64,000 nt of DNA, taken from the NCBI RefSeq assembly GCF_041381155.1, contig NC_091134.1:9642755-9706754 (forward strand). Direction: 5' to 3'. Below the pieces are notes generated by a model that worked only from the letters and a program-made list of their open reading frames with translations, was not told where the DNA came from and did no database searches. The stretch's first letter is position 1, and each line of letters begins with the position of its first letter. Shown piece after piece: positions 1 to 13,740 of the stretch. The translations under genes and the position numbers were made by a program. This stretch comes from Argopecten irradians (lineage: Eukaryota; Mollusca; Bivalvia; Pectinida; Pectinidae).

Positions 1-1005
1 TTTTTTTATTCATACCCATATTTAATGGTATTTACTAATAAGTTTGACAAATTTGACAAATAAGTTTATAAATTGATTTTTCAAGCAACAATTTAAATTT
101 TGGCATGATAGAATTTAGAGTTTTGGATTAACCAATGTTTTCAAAAGTGTTACCATTATATTTAGCATCCAGTATTATTACTGTACAAGAATTGTCATCT
201 ACACTAGACTCTGAAATATTAATCTCGATATGTATAGCTACATATGTAGGTATTTTAGCAAAACATGTTATGTTGCTACCTGCTCTTGCCATTTTCATGT
301 CAGTAGAACAGTTTTTCCGGACTAATTTACAAATAGACAGAAAATATTTTTAATGCAGAGTAACCATTCAACAGGGTGAAATGAGCTGACACTGTTCCCA
401 AAGTGTTATTTTTTGTAAATTATTTTAGACATACTTTTCCAATATAAATTTCAAAGAAATAGCTCAGATATAAAGAATACGATCTATTCAAATAATGCAT
501 GAATTCAAATGTTGACTTTTTAACAAAGGATGACCTATTTTGGTATATTTGTGCAAGTAGTTTTTAGGCGAATGAACAGGAAAAATATAGACCCTTTGGG
601 CACAAAAAGAAAAAGACAATGCTATTTTAGCAGTGCTTTCGATATGCAAAATTCAATGAAAAATGGGCTATGGGACATTTCTATGTGATTTTAACATTAG
701 CTTGAACATCATCTTTAATATCTAATATCTTTCACAAATTTCACTCGATGCGTGTTTAATTTTGCACCCACGTATACAACATGCATTGAAACAATGCACG
801 AAAATTTTGACCACTTCGGGCAATCGGAAATGGGTTCGGCTGATCAGTTATTGACTCTCCTTCATACTGACCTTTCAAATTATAAAGTTGATATCTGCTG
901 TCATGGCAGCTGTGACGAATGCCATTTAAAACTGTCAAAATGGAATATCACATGCTGTGAATTCTAGTAATGATTAACACATATTTTTATGTTGTTGGGG
1001 TATTG

Positions 1006-1104
1006 AGGGTATAATAGTAATCTAAATGGAGCACTTGTAAATTATGTAACCCCAGCGAAACCGGATTACATAAATTAACACGGGCTCCATTATCATTATA
1101 CTTT
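1006..1104. repeat. Imperfect inverted repeat
   Basis: The two halves are partly complementary: a left segment reading toward ATGGAGC (near 1027-1033) and a right segment starting GCTCCAT (near 1085-1091), with matching flanks on each side. It looks like a small foldback element. No coding potential. Confidence 0.45.
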
Positions 1105-1606
1105 AATAACCATGGCAAAATAAAAATATATTTCTTATATTTACAGTTTTTCACGCAAATGAATATTATTTACTCTACTGACAGTTGCATATTTTTTAAA
1201 CACCCGTCTTTATCAACGAATTCGATTGAACAGCTGATTGTAATTGAGTCATTCATATGTTCCCACCAAAAGTGGCGTCATGACCCTATGTTTCTCTCCG
1301 AGTTGCGGCATTGACAAAAAACAAAAAACAAAAACAAAAAACAAAAAAAAAACATTCCATATTTTTTATAATTTTTAATGGTCCTCCCTCATGTCATAAA
1401 AACATTCATTTTAAGCTAAATGATAATTGCCGAAATCAGTTTAATAATATTTTAATGACGCTTTAGTGTCTTTAGTTACATTTATTTATGTTTCGCGAAC
1501 TGACTGTCGCCGCACGTGTTCTACTATCTTTATACACTTATAATGATAATACTAGAAAGCATGGTAACTGAGCCCATGTCAGTGCAAACTGTAAATATAA
1601 GGATAT

Positions 1607-1940
1607 AAAGCTTCTAAACCGTTGACGAATGTTACTTTTCTCTATCAAAAACAGAAGTAGACGAATTAGTATTTTCTTCACTTACAAAAGTTACTTACTT
1701 TACACCATTACAACCATTGAAAAAAATATGAAAATAATAAAAACAATTAATTTCGTCCCGGAAAAAAAATCCATAGCACCATGCTCTATATGGAATGAGG
1801 TACTGATTGCGTGCACTAAAAGCAAAACAAAGTATTTTGTACTTTTGTGTTAATTAGGTACATCAAAACACGATTTAAAATCAGTTATTGCTCAAATAAA
1901 GATGAATTCGTGTATGCTCTGTCGGCGGTTAAGTATCTTT
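1607..1940 (+). mobile_element. Decayed copy of TTAA-type miniature transposon (family A)
   Basis: The internal sequence matches the better-preserved copies at 19757-20327, 24801-25493 and 58134-58414. Shared words include GACGAATTAG, CAAAAGTTACTTACTTTACA, TCTATATGGAATGA and the terminal stretch ending GTCGGCGG...CATCTTT-like (here AAGTATCTTT). The left terminal inverted repeat is eroded. It encodes no protein. Confidence 0.6.
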
Positions 1941-4900
1941 AAGTTCAAATTTTACACATTACAACAAACCATATATTTAAATCATCTTTGTTCTTTGTTC
2001 ATTGTCACCTTCATGTTGATATCTTCTAAAACTGTTTCGCCAAAAAGGCAAACCTTTAAGGCTATACAGCTGGTACCGACTCGCCTGATCCTCTTCAAAT
2101 TTAACAATATCAAGTTCAGTTATGTTGTAGTCGTTTGTTTCCGTCTGTGGCTGGTACTAATCGGGATAAAGGCCGGGGTATCCATCGATTAACTTGTAAT
2201 CTCCCACTCTGAAATGTTTGTTGTGTTGATCTGTGAAATATCTGTGTTCACTAAACACGATATAGCCGGTTCATTTATGAGCACCGATATGATCTCCAAT
2301 ATTCGATCAATGAAGCAATATATAATACAGTTCAACTATAATATTTTCTCTTATAAAGCATAATGTTTGCAAATAATGTCGAATTTGGGATGTCATTATG
2401 ACATGTTGATTTTCATGTCGAATGTGGTCGGGTATTGTGATATTTATTCACATGGTATCTATGTGGTTTACACATATCAATATCATTTCACATTTAAATC
2501 GCGATACATAGGACCTTAACTGAATAAACAAGTCTAATTTTGTTAAACAATTTTTGTTTTATTTTTGTTAGTTTTTAACTGTATGCATATATATGATAAT
2601 TGATATATCTTTAAATGAAATTAGAAGCAAAACCACGGAATGTTCGGAAATCATTTATGATTTAAAATAGTGTTAAGACTACTTGAATTCCAATGTAGAG
2701 GCCCAGCATTCTTTGAATATACAAATGTATATTATATTTTATATATTTCATTTATCTTTTTATATGAATTCAGTATTATATTGTGCTTTAATGGTATAAA
2801 CAAATCAATCGTTTGTAAACATAATTATCAATTGGAATTATGTGATACCTTATAGCCTGTTATTTTTGTGATTTCAAAGGACATGGCTATGATTGCGACA
2901 TATCGATCCGCAAATATTAAGAAATTGGTTAATCATAATAAACTTTTGATGTAAAGAAATATTGCGAAACTTTAAACCCACTAAAATTAATCACCCCGTC
3001 TAAATATCAAATCGTTGAAATTTAACTCGCAAAAAGTAGAATTAGACGGGATGTTATGATATATTTACAAACATGATAAAATATAAAGTATGAAATAAGA
3101 GGGAAAGAGTGCTTGGCATTATGTTCAATATCCCAGGATCACTATCACCGTGTACTATTTATCCCTTGACTATGCATATATTTCACATTGTGACTTTTAC
3201 AATTAATATAAGCATAACTATTGCAGTATTAATATTATAAACGCCCGGACGTTCATATAGCTAAGGTGAAAACATTATCTGAATATTAGAGGATTTTTTC
3301 CGTAAAGCTATGTAATACAAGATGAGAACATGAAAATTCTTTAAAAATATTAAAAGTGTATCGTCAGCTTCGAAAGTAAATATGATTTTAATTATGAATA
3401 TGTAAATGAGGTTATGCGAGGTAATTTACATATTTATTAACAAATGAAATAAAAATAGGTACTTGATTTGGAGCTATCTCAGCATATTGTATTGCGCCGT
3501 TAAAAATCATCTAATAACGCGTACGTATCAAAAAAAATATGGAAATTACGTCAAAACGCCAGACTGCCGAAAAACAAACATTGCCGATTTTGTGTCATGT
3601 TATAAGGGATACATTTGCGGTTCAAAAACTAATACCTAGATAAAAAATCTTTTAAAAATATTATAATGTAATTTTGTGTGAAAATTTGAACACTTTAATA
3701 AGTATTTTTACAGAAAGTAGATCACCGGTGAGTTATAATAATAAATTCCTTATCCAATAACCCCGAGCTGTTAGACCTGTTCCTATCACCATGAAATCAT
3801 CTACAAGAAGGTCAACAACAAGATAACGTTATCTACCAACATATGCAAATAAGGTGTAGTGATATCATCATAAGCAAATAGCTACTTATTAATATTCAAA
3901 AATATAAATTGCTTAAATAATGCACAAGTTACTTTAATTATGACCTACTGTTCCATGAATTCATTCTCCTCGAACGTCTTTTTTAATCAAGATTTCTATA
4001 AACATTTAACTAATCAAAGTCGAAGTACACTTGGGCATGTTAACGGCAAAGTGACATCCACTTCCCGTCAAATAATCATCAAACCATTGTAACCACCTTA
4101 AGCTCCGTCCTAGGTGCCTTAATTCTACCGAAATTAATGACCCGGGTCCTCATTCAGCAAAATATACCACTGAACAAAAGATTATGAATTTTCAGTCGAT
4201 AGTTTATGCTACGAATGGGAAAACATGAAGGCTCCCGACATCATCACACATCCGTTTCATTAGCGGATTGTTCTTCAAGCAGCGATCGGAGTACAGCAAT
4301 ATGACGTCATTCGATGATCGATGACGTTAATAATTTGTGACGTAACAATGAAAAAAGGCAGTTCGGGTCAAAATTTAAAATCTCAACCAATCAAATGACA
4401 GGAAGGTGTTTTTACCACTAGGAATAACAATATATTTATCCAACACCCAGCACAGTTATACAATGGCCTGAGAATGGAAGTACACAACGTACTGTGGTAG
4501 AAAAGATTTTTTTAAATAGCGAATAAGGTTTGAGATATTGTGATACAGATATTGTATATGAGTATATAACACGGCTTAGGTGTACTTGAACATATTTTAG
4601 TTGATAAAACGTGTGTATGCTTCAGGCCTAACCTTAAGTATTACTGTTGAGTTGTAGATTATTGTGCTTGTAAATGTTGGCAAAATATGCAAAAAATGTA
4701 TATTTCAGTCCACAGTGTTCGGTGCATATTTTAGTTATTTGGTGTCAGACATATTTAGCTCTAAAAACCTCAGAAATATTGTATACCAATGATAATCGCT
4801 TGTGAAATAGGTAAATGTCATCGCTCTTGAATATAGACTGGTTGACAGTGAGGTGTTTTTGTTTTTGGTCAAAGAATTTTTGTTATTTCTTACCGAATGG

Positions 4901-5150
4901 CTGCGTGCCCCTCCTCATAAGGAAACAAGTCATCAATGTTTTACATTATCTCTGACCGCGGGGACTGAGATATCTGACTTAAGGCTGGCCACATATTTAC
5001 ACCGTCTCCTTTATATCCTGCTAAAGACAAAAACAAGGGAACATTTTGTTATCATTACTATATGTAGCTCCTCACAGTTGGATACTATTCCAATGACTAA
5101 TATCAGGGCGATCTTATGTCAAAGAATTTTTTTTATTAATTGTAGCCAAT

Positions 5151-5355
5151 GGGACTCATTCACGTACCACGTGATAACCGATAACGTTTGTGCGGGACTA
5201 TTGTTTCTATTGGTAATGGAATGACGTCAAATGACGTTATCGCGGGATAACGTCATTTCAGCGGGAAGATTACAAAGAGACACATTCCATCATCACTGGA
5301 GATAATGGTCCCGCACAAACGTTATCGGGTATCACGTGGTACGTGAATTAGTCCC
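5151..5355. mobile_element. Foldback / palindromic miniature element
   Basis: Arms of about 48 bp at 5151-5198 and 5308-5355 are near-perfect reverse complements (GGGACTCATTCACGTACCAC on the left, ending in the complementary GTCCC on the right). The centre holds a further palindromic TGACGTCA-containing segment. A 123-codon open frame overlapping it is a by-product. A related degenerate segment follows at about 5516-5655. Confidence 0.65.
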
Positions 5356-7029
5356 ATTATACAGTTTCTTTGTACGTTCATGCCGCTAAATAGAAACCTG
5401 TTTTCGTTGTGACGTTTTCAGAATAAAACTGAAATAGACATGATTGTGATAAACAAAGATGTAATTGTTTATGTTTCGCTGCTTGAAGTGTAACGATTGA
5501 TTGTGACTTATCAATGTACCACGTGTTATCCCATAACGTTCTTCCCGCTGCAGTGAGGTTAGCGCAGGACAACATCTGTTTATAGCGTCATAACATCACC
5601 AATAGAAAAAAATAGTTCTGTGCAACATCATCAGGTATCGCATGGTACGTGTATTCCCTTTTAATATTTGACTAAACAATATTTGCTATGTGACTTTACT
5701 ATTATAGGATGATGTTTTTCTTGGAAATCAGAATGTACGTACGTTACCTTTGCATATAAGAAATGGAACAGATGACTGACGTTCAGTAAAAAAATGTTTG
5801 TAGCTACCAGGAGGTGATGATCCACCGCCGACTGATACCAATGTAGGTAGCCAATCAACAGCGTGCATTAACCTGCTCACCAATCAGAAAAAGTAGACAA
5901 TGAAGCGTGACTATACCGACAAGCTGTCTTACCGAGTAAATGTGTCAGTTAAGACAGGTATCGTATAGTCTTTGTGTCGGAACTGACTGACGAAAACGTA
6001 GTCACAAATAACAATTGATGTAGGGACATATTGTTTCAGAACCAATACGTAATATATATTGCAAATCGTTGAATACAATTATAGACCGACTAACTCGGCA
6101 GAATACGATCAATAAGAGAAATTGATATCGTATGGTAGGGTTAAACAACCACCAATCAAATACAAAAGCAATTATCTGTAGCTAAACGGTAAAAGTTAAA
6201 TACCAAGGAAAGACAATGGAACAAACAATAAGTTTTTGTGACATATTCAAATAACATATCAATTAAAATATATCAATTTATTTGGCACTGACCTACCCGT
6301 TGAAACGTTTTCCAGTTTCTTTCAATCCTGGACCTCGCACAAAACCTACTGCTCGAGTACCCCCTTCGTATACTGTAAATTTGGCTCCTCGTAATGGATA
6401 GTTGTTCCCATAATAAACAGGCCATCCCCCATTCTGTAGATTATGTTGAAATATAAGAAAATATTTATAAAACACGTTTCAAAAAAAAAGTATTATGAAA
6501 AGGATTCCATTATGTTACATTATATAGGCCTATGTCTTTTGTTTAACATGCTTAGTATGGTATCTCAAATGTTCATCGTTTTCAACACTATAAATTATAG
6601 TATTTTTTGAAACGCCATACCAACTGTTATATGATGTCGTGTATTGATGATTAATACAAATAGTACACGAGGTCGAAACGGCCTTAACGGTAATATTCAC
6701 AATAATATGAACAAAAAACCCTTATATTGTTAAATGCTTTTTACTTCTTTAAATAATGACATACAAATAAGCAATGCTTAAACTGTATCAGTATTGTTTA
6801 TATCTAACAATAATGTTATTGTGGTGCATTGTAGAACTACTTGAAACTGTGTTTTCAAGAAGGCGGTAATTTGGCACAACCATGATTTCAGCACTTGGGC
6901 ATGACCTGTGATGACAGGAAAAGTGCAGGAACGTTTCAACAAAATACAACTAGTTTTAATGTGAAAGGATTACACACAGAGCACGGCGACGCGCGCACGG
7001 CTCATATAAATGAACATGTATAGCGAACG

Positions 7030-7545
7030 ACGACGGATGGCTAATATTATAAGACTCTTTCATATGTGGATATGAAGGATAGGGATATTCTACCCGAGGG
7101 TCACAAAATGTAGTAAAACCCGAGGCTTGCCGAGGGTTTTGCAACATTTTGTGATCCCGAGGGTAGAATATCCCTATCCTTCATATCCACTTATGAAAGA
7201 GTATTTTTCTTTCATACCACGACGTTTTACTGCAATTTTACAACTATAATATCCCGCCATTTTGAAATAAATTCGAAGAAATCCACGACTGGAAGTCAAT
7301 TTCCATACATGAAAAATTACGTGATATTTTCAACACAAATTCCGTTGCTTGTATCTTTTATAGTAAAACCAGTCAATTTTGTGAAAAAAATGTTAAAATT
7401 TTACCGAGGAAATAGAGATTTTGTTGACGCCGTGACGTCACGAGGCTTTATTGCATGGGTAGCCATGCAATACAGCCTTTGGCGACATGAGTGTATTGCC
7501 CTAGACCAGCCAGTATTACTCGTGTAGGTATGAAAGAAATATGTA
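7030..7545. repeat. Dispersed repeat with a ~60-bp palindrome, copy 1
   Basis: A near-perfect inverted repeat centres on about 7125: GGATATGAAGGATAGGGATA on the left and its complement on the right (7165-7185). To its right lies a segment starting GAAAGAGTATTTTTCTTTCA. The same palindrome and right-hand segment recur at about 15420-15640, so this is a dispersed element, here inside an arylsulfatase intron. The segment ends near a second copy of the TATGAAAGAAA word at about 7530. Confidence 0.6.
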
Positions 7546-7555
7546 GCAGGATTAA

Positions 7556-7632
7556 TATTGGGTAACTCAGTCGGTAGAGCGCTCGGCTAGTGTTCGGAGG
7601 GTCCGGGATTCAAATCCCGGTGTGCCCGCTAC
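7556..7632 (+). repeat. tRNA-like sequence (SINE head or tRNA relic)
   Basis: It contains an A-box-like TAACTCAGTCGG (7563-7574) and a B-box-like GGATTCAAATCC (about 7607-7618) at tRNA-like spacing, a D-arm-like CTC AGTCGGTA GAG, and a GC-rich T-arm. Flanking TGTAGC and GCTACA could pair as an acceptor end. The anticodon arm does not fold cleanly and the T-loop is one base long, so a working tRNA is unlikely. A tRNA-derived repeat is the better reading. Confidence 0.5.
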
Positions 7633-9271
7633 ATTTTATCCTCTTCTGTTACATATATACACATGTATCATTCCTTCGGGTCAATAGAATATATGAAAAA
7701 TATGATAGAATAAATTATTGATAATTTGGTATTGTAAAATTATAAAATCAAATAATAAAACGATTAAAAATAAATAATGTATTGAAATGTATTATCATGT
7801 AAGTGCAAAAAAAGTGACAGCTTTAAATGGTGTTCCATTGTTTTTGACCTACAATGTTACATATGCTTATCAAAAATGACATTCAAACATATTTTTGTAA
7901 ACTTATTCTATGAGTTCGAACATATTTACATTTAGTTAAATTTACATTTTTGATAACACAACGACAAACATAGATTACCTAATAATATTGAATCCCCTGA
8001 ACTCAAGCGACCAGTGTGTTCCCCATATTTGCTGTTTAGTTCAAATACTTGTTCTCCACTTTTATGATATCGATGTTTATTAATAACACGTTATGTGTCT
8101 ATCAAACTTGAATATTGGAGAAGTTATCAATAAATGACATTTAACAACAAATATTGTCTCCATTATTATTCCTTTCAGTACAGCAAACATAGCTTTGGTC
8201 ACTTTGCTCTATGTTACGAAATAGAAATGACAGAGACTAAATAAAATTAAAAAAAACAACAACATTATTTACATGTGCTCTTAAATCTAAATACTAAAGT
8301 ACTTGGAAACAACAAGATAAAAGATTATGTTGAGCGATATTACATTACAATATAGCTAGTATATACGTACGTCAGCTGTAAAAACAAACAAGGTGTCATC
8401 TTTCATCCCCTTTTGCGCTAATGTTTCCGTTAGGTTTCCCACTGCGTCATCCATTGCACTCACCATTCCTGTAAGCAAATTTACATTTAGGGATCAGTGC
8501 TATACAGTTACGTTCATGTAAATACTATGACATCAAATCGATCCCAATTTCCCCACTAATTCGTCATTATGTTTGCTTTCAGAACAACACAGATTCGGTT
8601 AAATGACTGCAATAGGCACTGATATGAATTACACACGACGTAATATTTCAGTTTGTAAATTGCCAGGATTTTCTTTACTGTAAATGAAAAGTATCGCTAC
8701 GAAAACAGAGACCGTGGTCTCGTATAGTATCCTTGGTACTAATATGTTCAATAAGCAACGACAAACCGACAGACGTACTCTTTTTTCATTCCTTAATTGA
8801 ACATTTGTGTGGATACCCGTTTAACATACCGTTAAAAATAAAGTTTATTTGTGGAATATTCAAAGATCGAAGCGTGTTTGTGGAGCTGTAATCTTAACCA
8901 GAAATTTCAAAAGTGTACTCATCTTTATATATATTCATTATTGTGTGGTTTATTTTTTCGTGTTTTTTGTTGCTTCAATGCAAATGTTAGATTTAATTCC
9001 AGTTATTGTTAAAACAAATTTATATTTAAGCATAATATTGCATATATATTTATTTTCGTAATGTAGTGTGCAGACTAAATAGGTATAGGATATTTATGAT
9101 TATTCATCGGTATCAAACATGTGCTTCGTGCTAGGATAAGTCTGAACATATGTACATGTATATACAGGTATGTGTTAAACATCAACAGGTATTATTTTTA
9201 TTATACCATATCTTCGAACATTTGGCCTGCAGTAACTATTCATTGGTTTGCATGATTCCCAAGAAACACAA

Positions 9272-9335
9272 CTGAAAATTTACGCCTTCCCTCGTTATGT
9301 ATTTCCGGGTACATGTCTTCATATTTCTTTGGAAC
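9272..9335 (-). pseudogene. Arylsulfatase exon 8 with broken splice donor
   Basis: It reads VPKKYEDMYPEIHNEGRRKF S, and needs one further G to join exon 9 (which starts GA ATG GTG AGT) in frame. After that G the intron starts TTGTGT (9271-9270 are TT) instead of GTGTGT. Using the GT one base earlier would shift the frame. Either way the junction is not functional as read. Confidence 0.6.
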
Positions 9336-10382
9336 CTGTGTGTTTATTTGTGTAATAAAAAGAATACATATATTGTATTTGTTATATCATAAACAACACG
9401 AGATTTACAAAATACAAATTAATATCGGTGTGTTAACATTGAAACACTTGTATGTACATGTATAATAAGACAGGAAAAAAAAGAATTTCAAATGGTACTA
9501 GCATGCTAAATTAGGCATGTTCCGTAACTAATGAAAATTAAAAAAAAAATCACAAAAGTGTGCTGAGGCTATTAATTAAGAGCTTGTAAATGGAAGTGTT
9601 GACTTTGCAATATTTCGGACGCATTCAGTTTGCAAAGTAGACTGCAGTGTAACGTGTTCATTTTCATTTTATATATTTAAAAAAATAAACAAATAGATAC
9701 ATAATTATATTTAAAAAGAATAAACAAACAAAAGAAAACCGCACAAAAAACAATACTAAAACAAACTGGCCTTTTTAATTGTTTTTTATGAATATACATT
9801 ACATCATTACATGTACGTCATTATTACACATGTATTAACGATTAATGTTCACTCTATTCTCTTCTGAGAGAACATTCACCACCATTGCGATACGGGCTAG
9901 ATTAGACCTACCTCTATTTGGTCGTGAACATTCTGAAAAGCCATATACAGAAATAATGGATCACTCGCATTGTGTTTTAGGATTAGGTCTCGGGCTGCCT
10001 GGTCAAAGGAAAACTGTAAAATTAAGAGAAAGGTTTAACAGTTTTTATCTATATTGAACTATAGTCTTGATATTGACATATGGTAATAACAAATTATTTG
10101 TCTTATCTATTTAACTTTTAGAAATATAATGGAATCAGAGTTAACATAAGAAATAAGATTATTATAAAAAAGCATTTCTGATGGATTTATTATTATATTT
10201 TTGTCTAAAAATTTGTCTAAAAGTATGTTTGTAATCCTTTTATGAAGTGCAACATTCATTTGAGTTTAGCTTGCTATTATTTTCTGGCTTTTCGTGAACT
10301 CTCTATTCTGGTGAAAATGTTTCCAATCTCCATGTCTAGTATAGTCTAGTCAATTAAATGAAAATATAGGCCTTACGAAGAA

Positions 10383-10604
10383 TTTGGTTTGGTTTGTTTA
10401 TTTTTACGTCCTATTAACAGCCAGGGTCATGTAAGGACGTGCCAGTTTTGTTGGTGGAGGAAAGCCGGAGTACCCGGAGAAAAACCACCGACCAACGGTC
10501 AGTACCTGGCAACTGCCCCACATGGGATTCGAACCCGCTTCCCAGAGGTGGAGGGCTTGTGGTAATATGTCGGAACATCTTAACCACTCGGCCACCGCGG
10601 CCCC
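10383..10604 (-). mobile_element. tRNA-derived SINE with 10-bp target site duplication
   Basis: On the minus strand it begins GGGGCCGCGGTGGCCGAGTG, a Ser/Leu tRNA-like head with a B box GGTTCGAATCC. A conserved central part reads CTCCGGGTACTCCGGCTTTC, and the tail ends in ACGTAAAAATAAACAAACC. The identical 10-mer TTACGAAGAA lies on both sides (10373-10382 and 10605-10614), as expected for target-primed insertion. It resembles SINEs known to be widespread in molluscs; the exact family name is not settled here. The perfect duplication points to a fairly young insertion. It lies in an arylsulfatase intron. Confidence 0.85.
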
Positions 10605-12215
10605 TTACGAAGAAAGAATTGCAATTGAAAAAAAGTGATCAAATAAGTTAGTATACGTATGGAGTCAGGCAACATTAACAAATATTTCAAATGATGCAAA
10701 TAAATAGGAACCTTCTAAGTTGATCAATTATACCAATTATCTCCATAATAAAAATTTACATAATTCTAGAGCAAAATTATGTCAATATTAAATATTTACA
10801 TAATTCTGGAGCAAGTATAGTAAGTAATTGAAAAGCATATAGCTCCAAACAGCTGATATCATCTTGTATATGTTTATTACATAAATAATTCATTTGGACC
10901 AATAAATATCGTATTTCAAAAATTTTGGCGTTACTTTTAATGAAATTCATAAATCTGAACAACAAAAAACGAATTTTCCAGTTATACTTTGTACAATTAA
11001 AACTCCTATTCCCATGTTAAACCATAGAAATTGTTTAAAAAATATATCTGAACGTTACCACACAGATAACTTGATTTTCTTGAACATTTCTTTTATCCGC
11101 TTGCTTTCGGTTGAGGGAATGGCGTAAGTAAGACGTAACACAAAGATCAAATATCCTGGAGGAATGGTTCAATTTACAGGTGTTGGCAAAAAATAACACC
11201 ACTAATTTGACATATTTTCACCAGGTTCTAGGCTTAATTGTAAGCTAATTACATGAACGGTCCAAGACAAAAACTGACTCTATATAAATCGTCACGTGTG
11301 ATTAGATTAGTCTCACTAAATTATTTTAGACTGTTTGATGATTTTGGTACCAGAGGTCAGGTTCAAACCATGTACATTGTCACTAACAGTATTTACGATA
11401 CTTCTTCATTATTCAATATTTACATTGACTTCTGCAAGTAGTTTTAATGCGCATCAGATGGATTTTGCTAATTGATTCTGTATTTTTAATTTCTTAATAT
11501 AAACAATTTTGATGTAATGAAATAAAATGTTAAGAAATATTGCATCAATGGAATGAAAAAGATAGTGTTATTGTGGAACTATATTCTGTGTACTTTCTGA
11601 ACTTTCAGAACGACATTTCCCGCAAAATTGGAGCTAGCTGTTCCGTGATTCCATCAAAAATCCGGCTGATACATCAATCAAATAACGACCAATAAATGAA
11701 GTTTTATTTTATGAGAACATTAAATTTAAAAGAAATATTCAGTTGAAATGTAAATATTAGGAATGATTTTTATTTTTTGTTGTTTACTGCTGTATATTTA
11801 CATTTTGCCACAGAGACTCCCATTACTCTAATGATAATCGTGATCTGCATTATGAGCCAACAAATTCAGCCTAGACTTGGTGTAGTAATATCTATATAAA
11901 TGGACGTGAGTCTTGTTTACTGACACCATGTTAGTCCGTGCGGGAAAATGACATTGTAGTTGAATGAACCAGTTTGGTTATGAAACTATAACAAAATCTT
12001 TAAAATGTCTGAATAATTGAAAATAAACTGAAAAGCTACTGAACGAACATTGAAATTTTGTTGTCTTTTCAAATTATTATAGGGACTATGTTTTATCACT
12101 CTGAACTTGGCTGTTGAGGTTAAATGGCTGAAGCGGGAAGTTCAAATGTTCACTTGCATCTAAATTATGTTTTATTTTGAACTAGAAAGTAAAATGTAAA
12201 TATAACAATTAATTA

Positions 12216-12358
12216 TTAGACTGCATTTATTGAAGATATAAATGCAATCTGGGTGGCTGGTAAATAGATTAGGGCGCTATTCTATTTATCTGCCACCCAG
12301 ATTGCATTTATGTCTGCAACCAAGATTGCATTTATATCTCCAATGAATGCAATCTAAC
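12216..12358. repeat. Inverted repeat, dispersed family (copy 1)
   Basis: The outer words TTAGACTGCATTTATTG and its near-complement CAATGAATGCAATCTAAC flank an inner pair (ATAAATGCAATCTGGGTGGC and its complement), separated by TAGATTAGGGCGC. A half copy with the same words lies at 29214-29290. This is a foldback element in an arylsulfatase intron. Confidence 0.6.
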
Positions 12359-13634
12359 AATCCTTTAATCGTTAAGTACACTGCAGTTGTTGGACGGATG
12401 GACAACATATATATATAAAGCGCGTCATTTCAAATATCTGTCCAATAAATGCCGTGTACACACCAGTAAAAGACAACAAATAAAAAAAAACATTCCTTAA
12501 ATATGAGGATTAGTAATTTATTTCAGTTTTTCAGAAGAGAACAGCGCTAGAATTGAAATATCATACTGGATTTACAACTACTTACTAGAGAATATGTACC
12601 ATTAAACTCTGTAGCGAGGCGTTCATTATGCCGTAAATCATATCCACCTTCTGTAAAATAAAAGCAAACATGGTATATAAAAAGTTAGTTATCGCTGTAA
12701 GACGTCGAAGTCGGTGTTTGATCTAGGTATATTGATACTCTGTGCACAGTGTGATGCAGAAAAATAATATTAGCATAGCGTTTTAATCAATATGATTTCT
12801 GTTATAACATAAATGTATTTAGCTATGATCAAGTTCTGTATCAAATTATTCAAATCCAAGGGAGGTAATGATGTAAGAAAGGTAACTCGTACCATGCAAA
12901 GTCAAAGTTAAATAATTTGGTTTCACATGCGCAAGCAGTTTGTTTACAGAACAAAATATCAGTGAAAGTTAAGAAAGTTGCAGCGATAAAATTTATTTTG
13001 ACGAAATAAATAATTAATCATACATCAGACATCAGGATCATAAAATAGACTTAGTAGTCTTAACAACATCAAAGAATCATCAAAGATTTTTATCATTTAT
13101 GACTTTCTAAGTCAAAACTTAAGCCGAAGATTCTCTCATGATCCTGTCCTCAAAGTTTTGTTTTTATTTTAAACGAATTATTACAATCGATTTTAGTTTG
13201 GGAGCCAAAATTGCTATAAGGTGTAGACGTCAATATTTGGATTTGGTGTGAACGAAATTAAATATTTTCAAGTTCTCAATATAATTTCTTTCAATATGTT
13301 AATGCGAAAATGCCTACTAAATTAACATTATCATCAGAAGATCTGCCTTTCCAATTTTTATTTGTTTTAAGTACATAATACTTGTTGAGCGCTTTGCATT
13401 GCATAACAAGAGTAATAATGTACACTTATTTCGAGATTTTCAGTCAATCGACTTGTTTACGGCGATTTGATTTTGCGATACCCTAAAGATTCTACCTTAC
13501 TTGTGTAAAAACAATTCTGCTATTATTTATTTTCGGAATTTCCTCTCGTCTCTTTAATACGTGAAAAGAAATCCCACGCGAAAATAAGTTGGTGTACAGT
13601 ACTATTTTAATCTTGATTTATTTTGACTACTTAC

Positions 13635-13740
13635 TCCAATTATGAGTATAATAGTCCTCCTGTGCGTTATAGTATCCAAAAACGAGTCAAATCCGCGAAA
13701 CGTAGGTGTGCATTCCCATTTACAGAATTCTAAATGCCAC
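13635..13740 (-). pseudogene. Arylsulfatase exon 5 with 1-bp deletion
   Basis: It opens WHLEFCKWECTPTFRGFDSF in frame. After the T5/GG tract at 13682-13676 the reading continues in another frame, where GYYNAQEDYYTHNW is clearly family-like. The exon is 106 bp, and 107 bp would fit the phases of both neighbours. The family's usual Gly in WHLGF is Glu here. The deletion lies in a short homopolymer, so a base-call error is possible for this lesion taken alone. Confidence 0.7.

Larger units (their letters stand above)
1..5807. other. Gene-free flank, repeats only
   Basis: I see no convincing coding exon in this stretch. The open frames in it are short, have no family resemblance and overlap repeats. 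It holds an A-rich simple repeat at about 1315-1354, a decayed TTAA-type miniature transposon (1607-1940), and inverted repeats at 1006-1104 and 5151-5355. The missing C-terminal exons of the arylsulfatase copy on the minus strand would be expected here or beyond the left edge, but I could not find them with confidence. Confidence 0.6.

Noticed and set aside
756..938. C-terminal arylsulfatase exon on the minus strand (RYQLYNLK before gtcagt)
   Set aside because: LYNLK recalls the sulfatase C-terminal LYDL/LYNI motif and a donor follows, but the preceding residues do not align and no neighbouring exon was found. One short motif is too weak.
4853..5224. 123-codon open frame, plus strand
   Set aside because: It overlaps the palindromic element at 5151-5355, has no recognisable domain and shows no splice pattern.
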